A program made the position numbers and the translations under genes. A stretch of 64,000 nucleotides of DNA, taken from positions 12,339,331 to 12,403,330 of the forward strand of contig OY783210.1 of NCBI GenBank assembly GCA_963678705.1, written 5' to 3'. The stretch is from Panorpa germanica. Taxonomy: Eukaryota; Arthropoda; Insecta; Mecoptera; Panorpidae. Below the pieces are notes generated by a model that was not told where the DNA came from, did not search any database, and worked only from the letters and a program-made list of their open reading frames with translations. Below are positions 23,505 through 36,082 of the stretch, piece after piece (the first letter of the stretch is position 1; each line of letters starts with the position of its first letter).

Positions 23505-24782
23505 AGTTCAATAAAGGGGGGGGTGTAGTTTTCAACTTTTTTAATTTATTTATATTAATGTACAACATATTAAGTTTATTGTGTAAAAATTTGAAGTCGA
23601 TTGGAGTAAAACTGTCGGAGCTATAGAGTTTTCTTTAGGTTTTGTCTTTCTTTGAAACTGTTCAACGCGTTTTTCACACACATAGCTTTTTCATAGCCAA
23701 TCTTTTTGAAATGTTGAACACACTTTCTTTACATAAATGCCGAGGTAACGCTCTCGAGTTTTTTTTAAATTTAAATTTTACCGTATTTTACAATAACAAA
23801 GTTTCTGACTTTCTTCAAGAAAAATCGTTATTTTGATTTCTAAGTTCTGTAAAAAACTGAAAAATCCATTTAAAAAAAAAACTCGACAGGGTTGACTGCA
23901 GAAACTTATTAACTAATGAAATCATTTTGGTTTTTCGATTTCAGAAAATCCAGTAATGAGTTATGAGTGCAATGTTACTTTTTTTGTGACGTCTGCGGAA
24001 ATTCGTTGTCAATGCATCATTTCTTGATATTTATTTATGAAAATTTCACGAAGAATTCTTCAAATGTTATTTTATCATGTAGTAATTATAGAAATAATGG
24101 ACTTGTGTCCTCATTTTTTAGTGGTCGATTTCTTAATTGTTGATTGAAATTGATGTTAATAAATGTGTATTGGCGTATCTATTTTATTAAATATCTAAAT
24201 ATTGACGGAGATATAGCAATTAAAAATTTGAATTGTAGTTTTAGCGCTAGAAATGGTCGGCCATATTTGTATGACGTGAAATGCATTTAAACGTCAGTTA
24301 TTTGTTGAGTAGGTCAGTGCTGTGGCAATGTTCTGTAGCTGTTGGTAGTTAAATAATCAAGTCAAATCAAAGAATAATAAGTTTTTATTTTATAAGGCAG
24401 ACATAATATTGAAATTTTATTGTTCCTTGAAATAGGTGTAAATAATATTTGATATTTTGATATATAAATACATATAGCAGAGATTTATGAGCTGTAAGGT
24501 TGGTAACCTTACAAAAAGATTGTGATGTCACATGCACTTGGAATGTGTACAACATTGAATCCCTTTAATAACTAAAGAGACAAAATGACTTTTTTAATTG
24601 TTAATATCTCTTAACATACAAGTAGTTATTAAAAAATAATTGAACATTTCAGGTTCTAGTAACCCACTTTATCAATATATAGTACACTTTTATAGAAATT
24701 AAGACATTGGACACAAGCACATTATATATTAACTGTGTCGTCAAAAAACATTATCGAAATTATACTTTTCTTTTACCGATTT
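23505..24782 (+). mobile_element. 700-bp dispersed repeat, copy A (split by a MITE)
   Basis: Starting at a G run (about 23515), the text runs through words such as TTGGAGTAAAACTGTCGGAG, CTCGACAG and TGACGTCTGCGG. It recurs at 34085-34810 (minus) and 36083-36740 (plus). The copy is interrupted at 24098 by an AT-flanked MITE and resumes at 24721 with TTATATATTAACTGTGTCGT. Non-coding. The other two copies start near TTAA plus a G run, suggesting a TTAA-target MITE, but the termini are unclear. Confidence 0.6.
24099..24720 (-). mobile_element. AT-flanked MITE family, copy with empty-site evidence
   Basis: It starts GGACTTGTGTCC and ends GGACACAAGCAC, flanked by AT at 24097-24098 and 24721-24722. 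The repeat it interrupts is uninterrupted at 36655-36690 (ATAGAAATAATTATATATT), where AT is present once. This shows directly that insertion duplicates AT. It is oriented opposite to copy 1. Confidence 0.9.
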
Positions 24783-26568
24783 TACCTTACGGGCGGTCAC
24801 GTAAAATTTACATTTATGCGGTAGTTTTAAGTTTCCTTCGTCTCGAAGAAATACTAGATTTTAGAGCCATATACTTTTTCAAACCTAATCCATAAAAATA
24901 TCACTGAAACTTAATAGAGAAGTGTATCATTAAATACGAAATTGTAAACTTTTCTAAAATGGTAGCCCACTTTTAACTTTAGAGATATAAGGTAATTAGT
25001 TTTAGGCAAGTGTCGTTCTAAAATGACATTCAAAGTTTGATCCAAACAACTTTATAACCTAACGGTTGGTTGGTATATATGAATTTTATTTAATTAGTAT
25101 TGTTGAATCTATTTTCGCATAATTAGATCATTTAAATTATCCCCATACAACTTTTGTAAGAAATGAAATTAGGGAAATGGTTCTATAATTGTAACAGCCA
25201 GAGAGCAAGCAGCCTGCAGAACGCAGAAGGCAGAAGGCAGGGCTGAAAACAGTTAACAGAAAACGTCTGCTGACTTTTAAGTTACGACCGTGCAGTGTTG
25301 ACTTCTTGTTCTTATGCTTCATGACGACAGAACGCGGATTCCGTACTCACTCTCAATTTACTAATTGATTTTGACACAAAATTATATTTGTTTCAAAAGT
25401 TTTAACAAATTTATTTGGAAGAGTTACTTGTAACTTTCCTTGTTTGCTGAAAATACTCATTAAATAATTGCTAATTAACGTTTATATTTCCATATACAAT
25501 TAATCACAATGTGACATTATAAAACCCAAGAAAAATAGGATAATATTCATTTTACCATGTTATTAAGGTTGCGTTGAATTTCTGTAAGGCGTTTAAAAAA
25601 CACAAATTGTGGGAATTTGACTCCCGTGTAGCTGACAGCATGGTTTTAACATAAGAACTGTAACTGTGACTGTTTCATTTCGTTTCTAACGGAAGAGACA
25701 AGGGCATATCGTTACCATTAACGATCTGTGTTACGAAAAAAAAAAAACATAATTATAATATGAAATTACCCAGAACGCAATTATTACGGACAATAAATTG
25801 TATATAATGTATGTAAATTTAACTCAAGGAGGAATATAAGTATATAATACACAACGAATAATACGGTGGAGCGAATAAAGTAGTATTTAATATTAGAACT
25901 TAGTATACTATAGAGAATTTGTTGTAAGTTAATTTAGATAAAGGGAATTAAAAAAAATTAAATGTATTTTTATGATACTTAATTCTTTTTACCAATACAT
26001 TCTATACGACCCAAATAACAGCCCATCATTATTATACACTTATAAAAAAATTATATTTCTTTAGGTAGTAGCTCATGAACGCAATAGATGTCTCTGTTGG
26101 AATAACGGCCAACACAGTTGATATTTGGAGTAGATAGAACTCCCGTATTTAGTCAGTTAGTTAGTTAACTGCATATTATGAGGTTATAATAAAATTAGAT
26201 AAAAAAGAATTGACAATTTATGTTAAATAATAAACTTTAAATGTCGGTTCTTTAAATTTCAGGTATGATTTAAGTTAAACCATGTAGTTATTAAAATATG
26301 TATGTAAATTACCAAAATAAACTATATCATTATTTTAAGTACATACAGAATGCGTGACACATTTCTTTAGTAATTGTTTAATTAAGTTAATTTGAAGACA
26401 TTTTGCATCGTATACATATATATTATATATGCGTTCTTAGTACTCTAATAGTTTAATTACCAAAGGTTCTCAAACTGCGGAAGGTTTTAATGCGTCTAGA
26501 TGGTATTAAAAATTCATATTATGAATGTCGCTATTCATTGTAAAGAAAAACCGATAAAGAAGGCAGGA
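24783..26568. other. AT-rich spacer
   Basis: No supported gene. A small GC-richer block at 25,190-25,300 contains a direct repeat of GCAGAAGGCAGAAGGCAG type. Confidence 0.35.
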
Positions 26569-26768
26569 TGGGAGTCAAATATTGGAAGATTGACATGGCA
26601 AGTTTCCTGCTACACGGTGGAACGAATGTATGATCCGAATGATTTGTTTATTTTAATAATTTGTTGATATTATTGACACTGACACTGTTTAATAAAAAGT
26701 TTCAAGTAAATAAAAAAACTTTCAAGTATAAAACCTTCCTTTGTTGGACGATTCCTGCAGCAGTGCAT
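26569..26768 (+). repeat. Left arm of a ~200-bp inverted pair
   Basis: This segment, starting GGGAGTCAAATATTGGAAG, is matched in reverse complement at 30290-30475 with frequent small differences. The arms face each other with their outer ends at 26569 and 30475, like very long terminal inverted repeats. The 3.5 kb between is non-coding and holds a younger MITE. Confidence 0.65.
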
Positions 26769-27902
26769 GACATGTGGATCAAGTGTGTGGTGAGTGTAGA
26801 AATATGCCTTTTGACGCTAGTCAAAAGACCGACAACAGCCCGAACTTCTTCCAATATTAACGTTGGACTCACTTAGTTCCAGCATCGACCACACGACGTC
26901 CAAAGTTGGAAGGAACGCATTTGATTTATCGTATGAAACGTGGAATAAAAGGGAAGCGGGATGGAAGACGGATAAATATATGTACATTCTTCTTCTCTTT
27001 CAGTGCTGCGGAGTCTGTTAAAAAAACATCCCACTAAGACATTTTATGTTATGTAAATATAAAAGCAAAAGGAAAAGTAAGGCATTATTCTTGTGAATAA
27101 AGAAGTTATTCAAAATTTGAATGAAACTTTAAAATCAATTGAATCTACCTTACCTTTAACATGATTTTCATGCTCCAGTAGTTTGTGGATCGCTGGTTTT
27201 TACGCTTATTCACATTTACCATAAAGTAAACCCCACATATTCTTGATTTATATATTCCGAAAACAACACTATACTTAAACTTAGTTTAAACCTTCCAATT
27301 ATGAGGTCATTACTGTATATATTCAAGCTATACATAGAAAAAATAAATTCTGCACAACACACGCTTAAGGAATTGTTAGTAGAATAATTTAAATACAAAT
27401 ACCAGCGCTATTTTCGTTATAATTTATATTTAGTTTACTAAGCTTCTTAATCTCTTAATAAATATGCACTTATTTCGATGTGTAGTATAAAATACGCGTA
27501 GCTCCTTACATTCATTTGCTAAGCAGCTTATTCCTAGCTAGAGCAGCTATTGTGGACTGCAGCAAGATTTAAATAAAAGCTGGAAATATTTGCATAGAGT
27601 CTTTCAAAAAGAACAGTCATTTTAAATCAATAGAAAAACGCAATATTTTCCTGAAAGTAGTGATATTTTTATTGTAATCTGAAGTACAAACTTTGAGGTT
27701 AATAATGAAACACAATATCTGCCAGATGTCACTGAAATATTGCCTTTTATATTGATGAAATGACCGCACTTGTTGAAAATTCATAAAATGACCGAAAGAT
27801 ATTGTGCAGGCAATATTATTTGTTGAACTTACTGGGTTATAGATTATAAAAATTCGAAATGTAGAAGGATGTAATGTTGTCAATAAAGAATTAGCTTACA
27901 AT

Positions 27903-28537
27903 GGGCTTGTGTCCTCATTCTTTAGTGGCCGATTTTTGTTGCGAATTGTTGATTGAAATTTATTTTATTAAATATCTAAATGTTGAGGGAGATATAGTAA
28001 TTAAAAATTTGAATTGTAGTTAATGCAATTTAACGTCAATTATTTGTTGAGTAGGTCAGTGCTATGGTAATGTTTTGTTGCTGTTGCTAGTCGAAATAAT
28101 CAAGTCAAATCAAAGAATAACAAGTTTTTATTTTATTTAACCCTGTTACGGCAGACATAATATTGAAATTTTATTGTTAATTGAAATAGCTGTAAATAAT
28201 ATTTGATATTTTGATATATAAATTCGTATAGCAGGATTTATGAGCTGTGAGGTTGGTAACCTGTAAACTTTACAGAGTTTTGTCAAGAATATACCTCTTT
28301 TACGCTCTGTTGTATAAAAGAGATAGCAACTAGCGGTTGTGATGTCAAATGCATTTGCAATGTGTACAACGTTGAATCCCTTAAATAATTAAAGAGACAA
28401 AATGACTTTTTTAATTGTTAATATCTCTTAACATATAAGGAGTTATTAAAAAATAATTGTACATTTGAGGTTCTAGTAACCCACTTTATCAATATATAGT
28501 ACACTTTTATAGAAATTAAGACATAGGACACAAGCCT
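27903..28537 (-). mobile_element. AT-flanked MITE family, copy
   Basis: It starts GGGCTTGTGTCCTC and ends GGACACAAGCCT, flanked by AT (27901-27902 and 28538-28539). It carries an extra segment (about 28,270-28,335) containing CTCTTTTACGCTCTGTTGT that is shared only with the copy at 38777, so these two form a subfamily. Confidence 0.85.
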
Positions 28538-28664
28538 ATTGTTGTGGTACAGCTTAACAATGAATAAAGTTAGGAATGCTATAGATAATACTTCCTTTGT
28601 ACAAACGACCAAAGCAAACGAATCATGTCTTCAATTAAAAATAAATTTAATTTATCGACCAGAA

Positions 28665-28730
28665 GTAGTTAGTTGAAAAATACCCGTGTACTAAATGGGA
28701 GACCCGGGTTCGAATCCGGCTTCTAACTAT
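28665..28730 (+). pseudogene. tRNA-like sequence, degenerate
   Basis: A B-box-like GGGTTCGAATCC and a partial acceptor pairing AGAAG/CTTCT frame a shortened, poorly folded middle. The T-stem is imperfect and no convincing D-arm exists. It could be a tRNA pseudogene or the head of a SINE. Confidence 0.3.
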
Positions 28731-28739
28731 CCAAAATCA

Positions 28740-30289
28740 TAACACATGCCAATAAGAAACTTTCAATAAAACTCTGTTTTCTTGAAAATAAATATCTAAT
28801 TGTGTGTGTGACACCCTGTATTTGTAAACATATAATTTCCATTAATGTTACAGAGAATAATATCATTTTTATACCGCGTTTTGTTAGCAAAACACATTAA
28901 TCATTTTCACAAGGAAACTAAACAACAATTAATAATCTAAATATAATATTTAACCAACGTCTAACCGAGGCATTAAACCAACTGGCAACCGGCAGCCATT
29001 ACGGTGAAGTTTTAATGATTTCCAAATGTTACATTACATAATATAACACATACTCAGAACCTGTCAAAACTTTACCGAAATTTCGCTAGAAGTCTTGGAA
29101 GAGTATATAGTACAGTAAACTAAACTAAAATTAAGAAACTAAAATAAGAATTATCAACAGGGCCGTAGTTATCGTAGAGGCGTCAGGAGACATCACCGGA
29201 CCCGTAGGGTGTAATATAAAAACACCACTTACAAAACTGCTTTAATGTTTTTTTCTCAAAATTGTCATAATGTATATTACTGACGCACAAAGCAATTCAA
29301 AACAAAAATTAAAACACATCAAAATGAAGCAAAGAATACATATTCTGAAAAGATACATTAACTTAAAGTAAAATTTATAACACGAGCTGAGCAAAGCAAA
29401 GGGATGTAAGTGACAAATTTTGAAAATTTGAGATAACCTGCGCAAACGATTGAAAATGTACTAAGCTGTTTAGTGGCACAGAGATATAAGCGAAAACTTG
29501 GACAGATTTTACTATATATCGTGTATTCTAAAACCTAATAAACGAAAATGCTTTTTACGAATTTTACATTTGTCACTTACATCCCTTTACATCTAGAGGA
29601 CTCATATGAACAGTAAGTTCCCTAAATCCTGGAAGAATATACAATACACTTTTCATACATCATATACGCTCCTATTCCTGAGTACGGCTCTGATTGTGAA
29701 GAATGTTTCAATAAAATTTATTCAACAAGTTTTACTCTTACTTTTTTGTAACTTTTTTATTATATTTTCTAACGCAATACCTAATATTATTTTTACACCA
29801 TAACGTCGAGATGGTCTGTGGTCTAATCAATTAAGGAAAGCAATTAAAGAGCTATGAATAAAATTTTATTATTATTTAACACCAGTAATATAATTTAATA
29901 TATTTATTTAAGATATTAATTACAAGTTATTAGTTCCTTTAATTAGTTAAATTAAGACAAAATATTCATAAAACATTTTACTTTATTTTTGAGTTGATGT
30001 TCCATTCCTTTAAATATTTGTTTCGCACGTTGCTGCTTGCTTGTCTTGCGCTCGTAGACTTTACTTATTAAGCGGAAATAACGAGCGGTAAATATTTTAT
30101 GTTTTATGGGTTCCTATTAACGGAAACATAATTAAATCAGCTTAGAAAAACATCACTTGTTTTCTATTTAATGTTGTGTGTAATTTTTTTTTAATTAACA
30201 AAAATTAGACGAGTTTTAAATAATGCAGATTATCTTTAAATAGCTTTGGAAGGTTATTCAAGTCAAGAATAGATTTGATTTATTCCTAA
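28740..30289. other. AT-rich spacer
   Basis: No gene recognised. The short text CAGGGCCGTAGTTATCG at 29158 is reminiscent of a hAT end, but without a partner. Confidence 0.35.
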
Positions 30290-30475
30290 ACACACTGCTG
30301 CACGAATCGTTCAAGATTGGAATTTTTTATACTTGAAAGTTTCTGTTAAACAGTGTCAGTGTCAATAATATCAACAAATTAATAAAATAAATAAATCATT
30401 CGGATTAGAAACATTCGTTCAACCGTGTAACAATGAACTTGCCACGTCAATCTTCCAATATTTGACTCCCACGTT
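30290..30475 (-). repeat. Right arm of the ~200-bp inverted pair
   Basis: Reverse complement of 26569-26768 (for example CAATCTTCCAATATTTGACTCCC at its right edge). See the left arm. Confidence 0.65.
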
Positions 30476-32900
30476 GGAGGCAACCATTTGAATCAAATGT
30501 TCACCGCATCGTTTGGAGCAGGTTTAAGACAATTCGAAAGCGTATAAACATCTGCAGCGGTCAGATCAGTTCAAAAAAGACAGTACAATTTAAATGTGAA
30601 AATGTGTTAAATTTTATTGTTGTGTATTCTTAAGTCATATTTTTAGAAATTGATTTTGGAGAAAATAAATCTTTATGAGACATAAAAGTATTGCACTGGT
30701 TCTCACATTAATATATTTTAAAATATAATACAACAGACGGCATAAATATTCTGCAATCAGAAAATCTAAATTGATCGAAAACCCTATACGACCTAATTTT
30801 ATAAACGTATATAAATCACCGTCAAACACTAAATTTATTTTCTAATCTAGTCTAGACTCCAGTGATGAACAACTTCTATTAACATTTTGGTAAGCATCCT
30901 GTTAAAAATATAAACATAATTGTTTTATCTTCATAGTTTTAAGGAGATTTCAATTGTTACATACGCAGAACATTGTTACTTTATAACTTGTCGATAAGGT
31001 ATGTTTCAATGAGAACTGCTGCAATCTTCACTGGATCACTAATTTAATTTCTAGTTGTATATTTTCTAAATTTGATTGTTTTCCCGAGTCGAAATTTTGA
31101 CCCTATTGACAACCTAAAATAACCCGTTTCTGGGTTTATTTACATAAGATTTTTGTTCCTTCTTTGGGCCTACATGTGGCAGTTATCGGACAAATTACGA
31201 TGTTTAGGCTCAAATGAGGATGGTATTTAAAACTTCAAATAACAAACCTCTCTCTCTCTAATTTATTATTAGTACAGGTATATATACATTTCTTAACATT
31301 CTTTTCTTCCATCTCAGGTTTAAATAAGGTTCACACAGTAATAAAATAGCTCAGACTTAAAATAAAACGAGAATCATGATCTCATTTAGGATCAAGCGAG
31401 GGTCGTATAATAATGTTTAGTATGAGACGAGGATCACTTTACTGTGTTTAGGATGAAAAGAGGGCAAAGATCCATTTTAGTATCTAGATAGGTCTAAAAT
31501 TTATACTCGGCTTCTTTCTTTAATTGATTATAAGCATGATAAAAGCAATGTCTCAATTATAAGTATCTCAATTAAAAAATGTTGTGCAGCACTGTGATGC
31601 CATACTTATTTCTAGTCAAGCTAGAACACGCAAGATTTAGAAAATAGCACATGAACACAAAAGCTGTAACGACAACCGGATGGACTTTGCAATCATAAAC
31701 TCCAGACGTTTACGTCATCATTACGGGCCTTTTACACAATCACTGCTAGTTCTAAAACTGAATATGAAAGTATGTGCAAACCATTCTGTCAGACTTAAAG
31801 CTGAAACTGAATCTGATCGTCTAAAAGTGCCTATATATACATATGAATACTGAATTTAAATACTTTAGGTGTAGGTTAATTTATTGCTATAGTTTATAAT
31901 TAAAAATAGCAATTTTATGAGTATGCGAAATAGCCACGAATGTTTTTCAATGACATTCCATGAGTCATAGACTTGAATGAAATATTTTTGTATTGTTCGT
32001 GTGATCATTTGAAATAGTAAAGCCCCATTCGCACCTACCACCTTCGGATTAAATCGTAATGAAGACTTTTCTAATCCATATATTTAAACTTCTTTTTTCA
32101 GTTTATCTTAAAACTCCTCTTGTGCTGTGCCCCTTCTTTTTCCGCTCTAGTTTCTTCTCTTTCTTTTCTGTAATTCTGCTATTCAACTCCCTCTTTCCCT
32201 CTCTCGTTTCAACAATTTCTTTATCTTATTTTCACTAACTATCTTAAGTTTGCATTACCTTCTCCCTCTTCTTGCTTTGTGTATGCTGGTCATTTCCTAT
32301 CGCAGATTCTTTTTTATTAGATTATTTATCAATATTATTTTTATTTTCTTTATATTTCACAACGTGAAACTTACATTTACTACTAAAACTAAAACTCGAA
32401 AAACGAGAATATTTTTTTAAATATTAGAACTCCGTAGTCGAGAGCGTTGGATCGTCATACAACCAAGGACGCCAAACGTCTGCACCGATGGCGGCTCCAG
32501 GCAGTCTCACGACCAGACCCTTCTGCGCACACCACCGCGACCCTTCTACTCATTGAGCTTTATAATATTTATAACAAAGTTATAAATACTTCACTTGCCC
32601 CAACGGCTGAGTATAGGCATAACGCTTCAGCGTCATCCATTTTCAGGGCTGACCCAGTTATACCCAGATAAATATTTAAATATCACGAAATGGATCGAAT
32701 TAAGCAATAGAGAAGCAAGACAAATGTCTGAAGTTTGTAATTAGTAGGTGGTATATTTTGAATGGATAACACTAGATAAATTTGATATCAAAACAAAATT
32801 TGTAGGTTATTGGTGATAGGACTTCGAGGCTATAGATAATGAAACTAAAAAAATGATCTAATGCTTATTTATTTCAAGAAACGTTGAGCATAAAAAAATA
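30476..32900. other. Spacer; weak LINE-like and GC-richer patches
   Basis: A pyrimidine-rich stretch at 32,090-32,300 resembles the reverse strand of the CRxCG-finger LINE tails, but I cannot show a motif. A GC-richer patch at 32,440-32,670 holds an open frame (LDRHTTKDAKRLHRWRLQ...) of about 74 codons with no recognised family. Confidence 0.35.
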
Positions 32901-32902
32901 TT

Positions 32903-32974
32903 TTCCCATACCGGGAATCGAACCCGAGCCTCCTGGGTGAAAGCCAGGTATCCTAGCCACTAGACCATATGGGA
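32903..32974 (-). tRNA. tRNA-Glu (anticodon TTC)
   Basis: A 72-nt minus-strand tRNA. The perfect acceptor stem is TCCCATA/TATGGGA, and the D-arm TGGTCTAGTGGCTAGGAT contains the A-box. The anticodon stem CCTGG/CCAGG encloses CTTTCAC (anticodon TTC), followed by the T-arm CGGGTTCGATTCCCG (B-box) and discriminator A. The sequence is close to insect tRNA-Glu as I remember it. No intron. Confidence 0.97.
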
Positions 32975-34084
32975 TACTTATGGAACAAATAAGACTTATA
33001 CTATCTGAACTCAGGCGTTCACACCTCTAGTATTAAATGCATTAGATTTATTGTATTTATCTATCTGATTCATTAATTCTAAATTATGATTAATATTGAC
33101 ATATCCCACAAATACTCCTTCTACTTCCTCACACATTTTCACAATCTCTTTCTTTTTTTATTCTTAATTTAAATAAAGGTTAATACTATATTGACAGATA
33201 TGAAAATATTTTTTCTTTTTCACAACCATCGTAATAAAAAACTTATAGGATACATAATCCAGCTTAAGTATTATTTAAGTAATAAAATAACTATTTTATT
33301 TGTTAATGGTTCATGGTTCACATCCCCATTGTCATCAATAATTGGTTATAAATTACTAAACTATATTTCACTGATCGTACAAACACCTCTGATGAAAACT
33401 TTTCCCAATCGAATGTTTTGTATTGACGTTTCATCAATGAGATATCCAACCCGTATGTTCATCCAGTAATTGAACTCAATGTAAAATAATTTACCCCCTT
33501 GCACCGCCATACCAGCATGGACGAGAGCAATCACAACTAAATTGTTACTATTAGTACAGTAGTGTAACAATGCCTGTTTCAGCGTACCATTGCACTATTC
33601 AAACTTTACAACCATTTAACACTTCATTAATTTAATTAAATCTAGTTGATGAGTCTATAATTCATTTCATAATTGAATTTGCAAAAGTTTCAATTTTAAA
33701 TGCAATTTATTTGCTTTGTAAAGAGATACTTTATACGTGTTAAAAATAAGTTTAATGCAAAGTGGTTTTATAGTCTAGGAGCTTACAACATTCGTGCCTG
33801 AGTTATTTTATAATAGATTAGTTTCATAAACCAGAACTAAAACTAAATGCGGCAAATAGACGGAAAACCTGCTGTATAAAGTAATTTGGGTGACCTGCTC
33901 GTCGCTTATAAAATTTAATTAGTGTTTCGGCACTTCCATTCCAAAACACGATTTAAAAAAATCGTGAAAAAAATCATTATTTTGTGAAAAGTAAAATTTG
34001 TAAATTCATAAGAATATTCTTTCTCTTTCCAATATCATACTTTTAAATGGAGATATAGTTGTTGTCTCATTTACATTTGAAAAT
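32975..34084. other. AT-rich spacer
   Basis: No gene or repeat family recognised. The open frames here lack motifs. Confidence 0.35.
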
Positions 34085-34820
34085 GTTTATTTTAAATGTT
34101 AAGGTCAAAACGATAAAAAATAAGCATATTTTCGATAATGTTTTTTGATAACACAGTTAATATATAATTATTTCCATAATTACCACATGATAAAATGATA
34201 TTTGAAGAATACTTTGCAAAATTTTCATAAATAAATGTCAAGAAATGAGGCATTGACAGCGAATCTCCGCAGACGTCACAAAAAAAAGTAACATTGGGTT
34301 CCCACTCATAACTCATCACTGAAGTTTCTGAAATCGAAAAACCAAAATGATTTCTTTAGTTGATAAGTTTCTGCAGGTAACGCTGTCGAGTTTTCTTTAT
34401 TTATAGATTTTTAAATTTTTTACAGCACTTAAAAGTCAAAATACCGATTTTTCATGAAAGAAATCAGAAACTTTGTTATTTTAAAATACGTTAAAATTAA
34501 AAAGTTAAAAAAATTCGACAGCGTTACCTCGGCATTTATGTAAAGAAAGAGTGTACAAAATTTCAAAAGAATCGATCCAGTAGATTTTGAGCTAGAGATG
34601 ACACCGACACTGAAAAAGCTAAGTGTGAGAAACCGCATTTAAAAGTTTCCGCTTTAAAAGTAACACGAAATCAGATCAGAGAGGTGACGACTTAAAACTC
34701 TATATCTCCGACAGTTTTACTCCAATCGAATTCAAATTTTTACACAATATACATAATAAGTTGTACAATAATATAAATAAATTAAAGAAATGAGTTGACC
34801 CACCCCCCTTCTTAACCCTT
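34085..34820 (-). mobile_element. 700-bp dispersed repeat, copy B
   Basis: Reverse complement of the repeat at 23505 and 36083. It includes the G run (C run at 34801-34808), the GTTACCTCGGCATTTATG and CACAAAAAAAGTAAC blocks, and the far end TTAAGGTCAAAACG near 34100. TTAA sequences lie near both ends (about 34100 and 34812). Non-coding. Confidence 0.6.
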
Positions 34821-34855
34821 TAATAAAGATAAAATTCCACATTCATATCACAGAA

Positions 34856-35216
34856 TATATACAGAATAAGAAGAACAGCAAGGTTTAGATTGGGAAATGA
34901 GGAAAAAGGAAACAGATACTGGGAAAAGAGTGAGGAAAGAAAGTGTAGAATGTGCGGAGCGGAGGACGAAACACTGGAGCACATTAAGTTTGAGTGTAAG
35001 GAAAAAGTAGCGAGCGAAAGGAATATTGGCCAGCTATTAAAGGGAGGCAGTGAAGGAAAGAGGTGGATGGTGGAAATAGTAAGAAGGAAAGAAAAAACAG
35101 GAGAATAAATAAGCTGAATAAGGAGAAGCATGTAAATTTAATTGTAATTTCAAATATGTATTAAGAATGTAGATTGTAAAGCCGAAAGGCGAACAATAAA
35201 CAATAAAATAATAATA
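34856..35216 (+). mobile_element. 5'-truncated LINE copy (CRxCG finger family) with target duplication
   Basis: Flanked by the 17-bp direct repeat ACATTCATATCACAGAA (34839-34855 and 35217-35233). The plus strand encodes the ORF2 C-terminus: FRLGNEEKGNRYWE, the finger CRMCGAEDETLEHIKFEC, and a stop at 35106-35108. A 3' UTR with TTGTAAAGCCGAAAGGCGA and an A/T-rich tail follow. The best-preserved tail of this family in the window. Confidence 0.88.
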
Positions 35217-35329
35217 ACATTCATATCACAGAAAAAGAAACAAGATATATATATATATATCTCTGTCTAATGGTTTATTTGCAAATAATTTATACTGTAC
35301 TATAGTATGTTAAGTAATAAATTATAAAG

Positions 35330-35525
35330 TGATATCGGTTCGATCCTGAAAGGTGAACTGGTTTTGTACTAACTATAAATTCTCTCTCTCTCTCTCTTTC
35401 CAACGACTCCTCCTTCTCTAATGACACATCTTGTCTCATTTTGAGGCCCTAAGTACTGCCAGCTTAGTAGAAGGTCGTCGGTAATACGACTTAGGTTGGA
35501 AAATAAACCGACGTTAAATAGATTA
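35330..35525 (+). mobile_element. SINE copy, diverged, with (TC)n expansion
   Basis: A B-box-like GGTTCGATCC at 35338 is followed by a (TC)9 run (35381-35398). The SINE 3' text AAGGTCGTCGGTAATACGAC and ACCGACGTTAAAT then ends near an A-rich stretch. Same family as 14118-14390, opposite orientation. Confidence 0.6.
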
Positions 35526-36081
35526 AATTTAAAATAAGTAAATATAAAACAAGTTTTACAATTTACCACATATTGAAGACCCTTGACAATTACAAATACA
35601 CAAACGTCAAAAAATTCGGCTATAAGTTAACTGAATTATCATCGTGACATGAAGGTTTTACCATACTCGTATTTCCAAATGACAAATAATTTTGATTTGT
35701 TTTGATTTCACGTTGCTTACTTTACAAGCAAAGTACCATTAATTCTGTTTAATGAATATGGCATGTAAACAATATAATTAAAAGAATAATAGAGTCACAA
35801 GGGGCAAACCCAGCAGTAACTTTCGTATCGTGGCGTGAAATAAAAATATGACAAAGTTATAATGTATTCACACCTTTCTTGCATGCGTCAGGATATATTT
35901 TTGGTTAGTACAGGTGATGTGGTGGAGTGAGGGGTATTTTAATATTTAAAGAGAAACATTAACCAAACTTGTGTGACACTTTAGTTCTGATTCACTCAAT
36001 GGCTTAATGCTGCTAATGCTAAATACGATCATTAATATTTGTTTTTACTTATTTGATAAACAATTGATTTATGTTTTTTCG
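35526..36081. other. AT-rich spacer
   Basis: Nothing recognised. Confidence 0.4.
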
Positions 36082-36082
36082 T

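Noticed and set aside
28665..28730. A possible third tRNA gene
   Set aside because: B-box and five acceptor pairs exist, but the D-arm, T-stem and anticodon loop do not fold properly.
32085..32330. Another LINE tail, minus strand
   Set aside because: Only the pyrimidine-rich composition matches. No finger motif, 3' UTR block or duplication could be shown.
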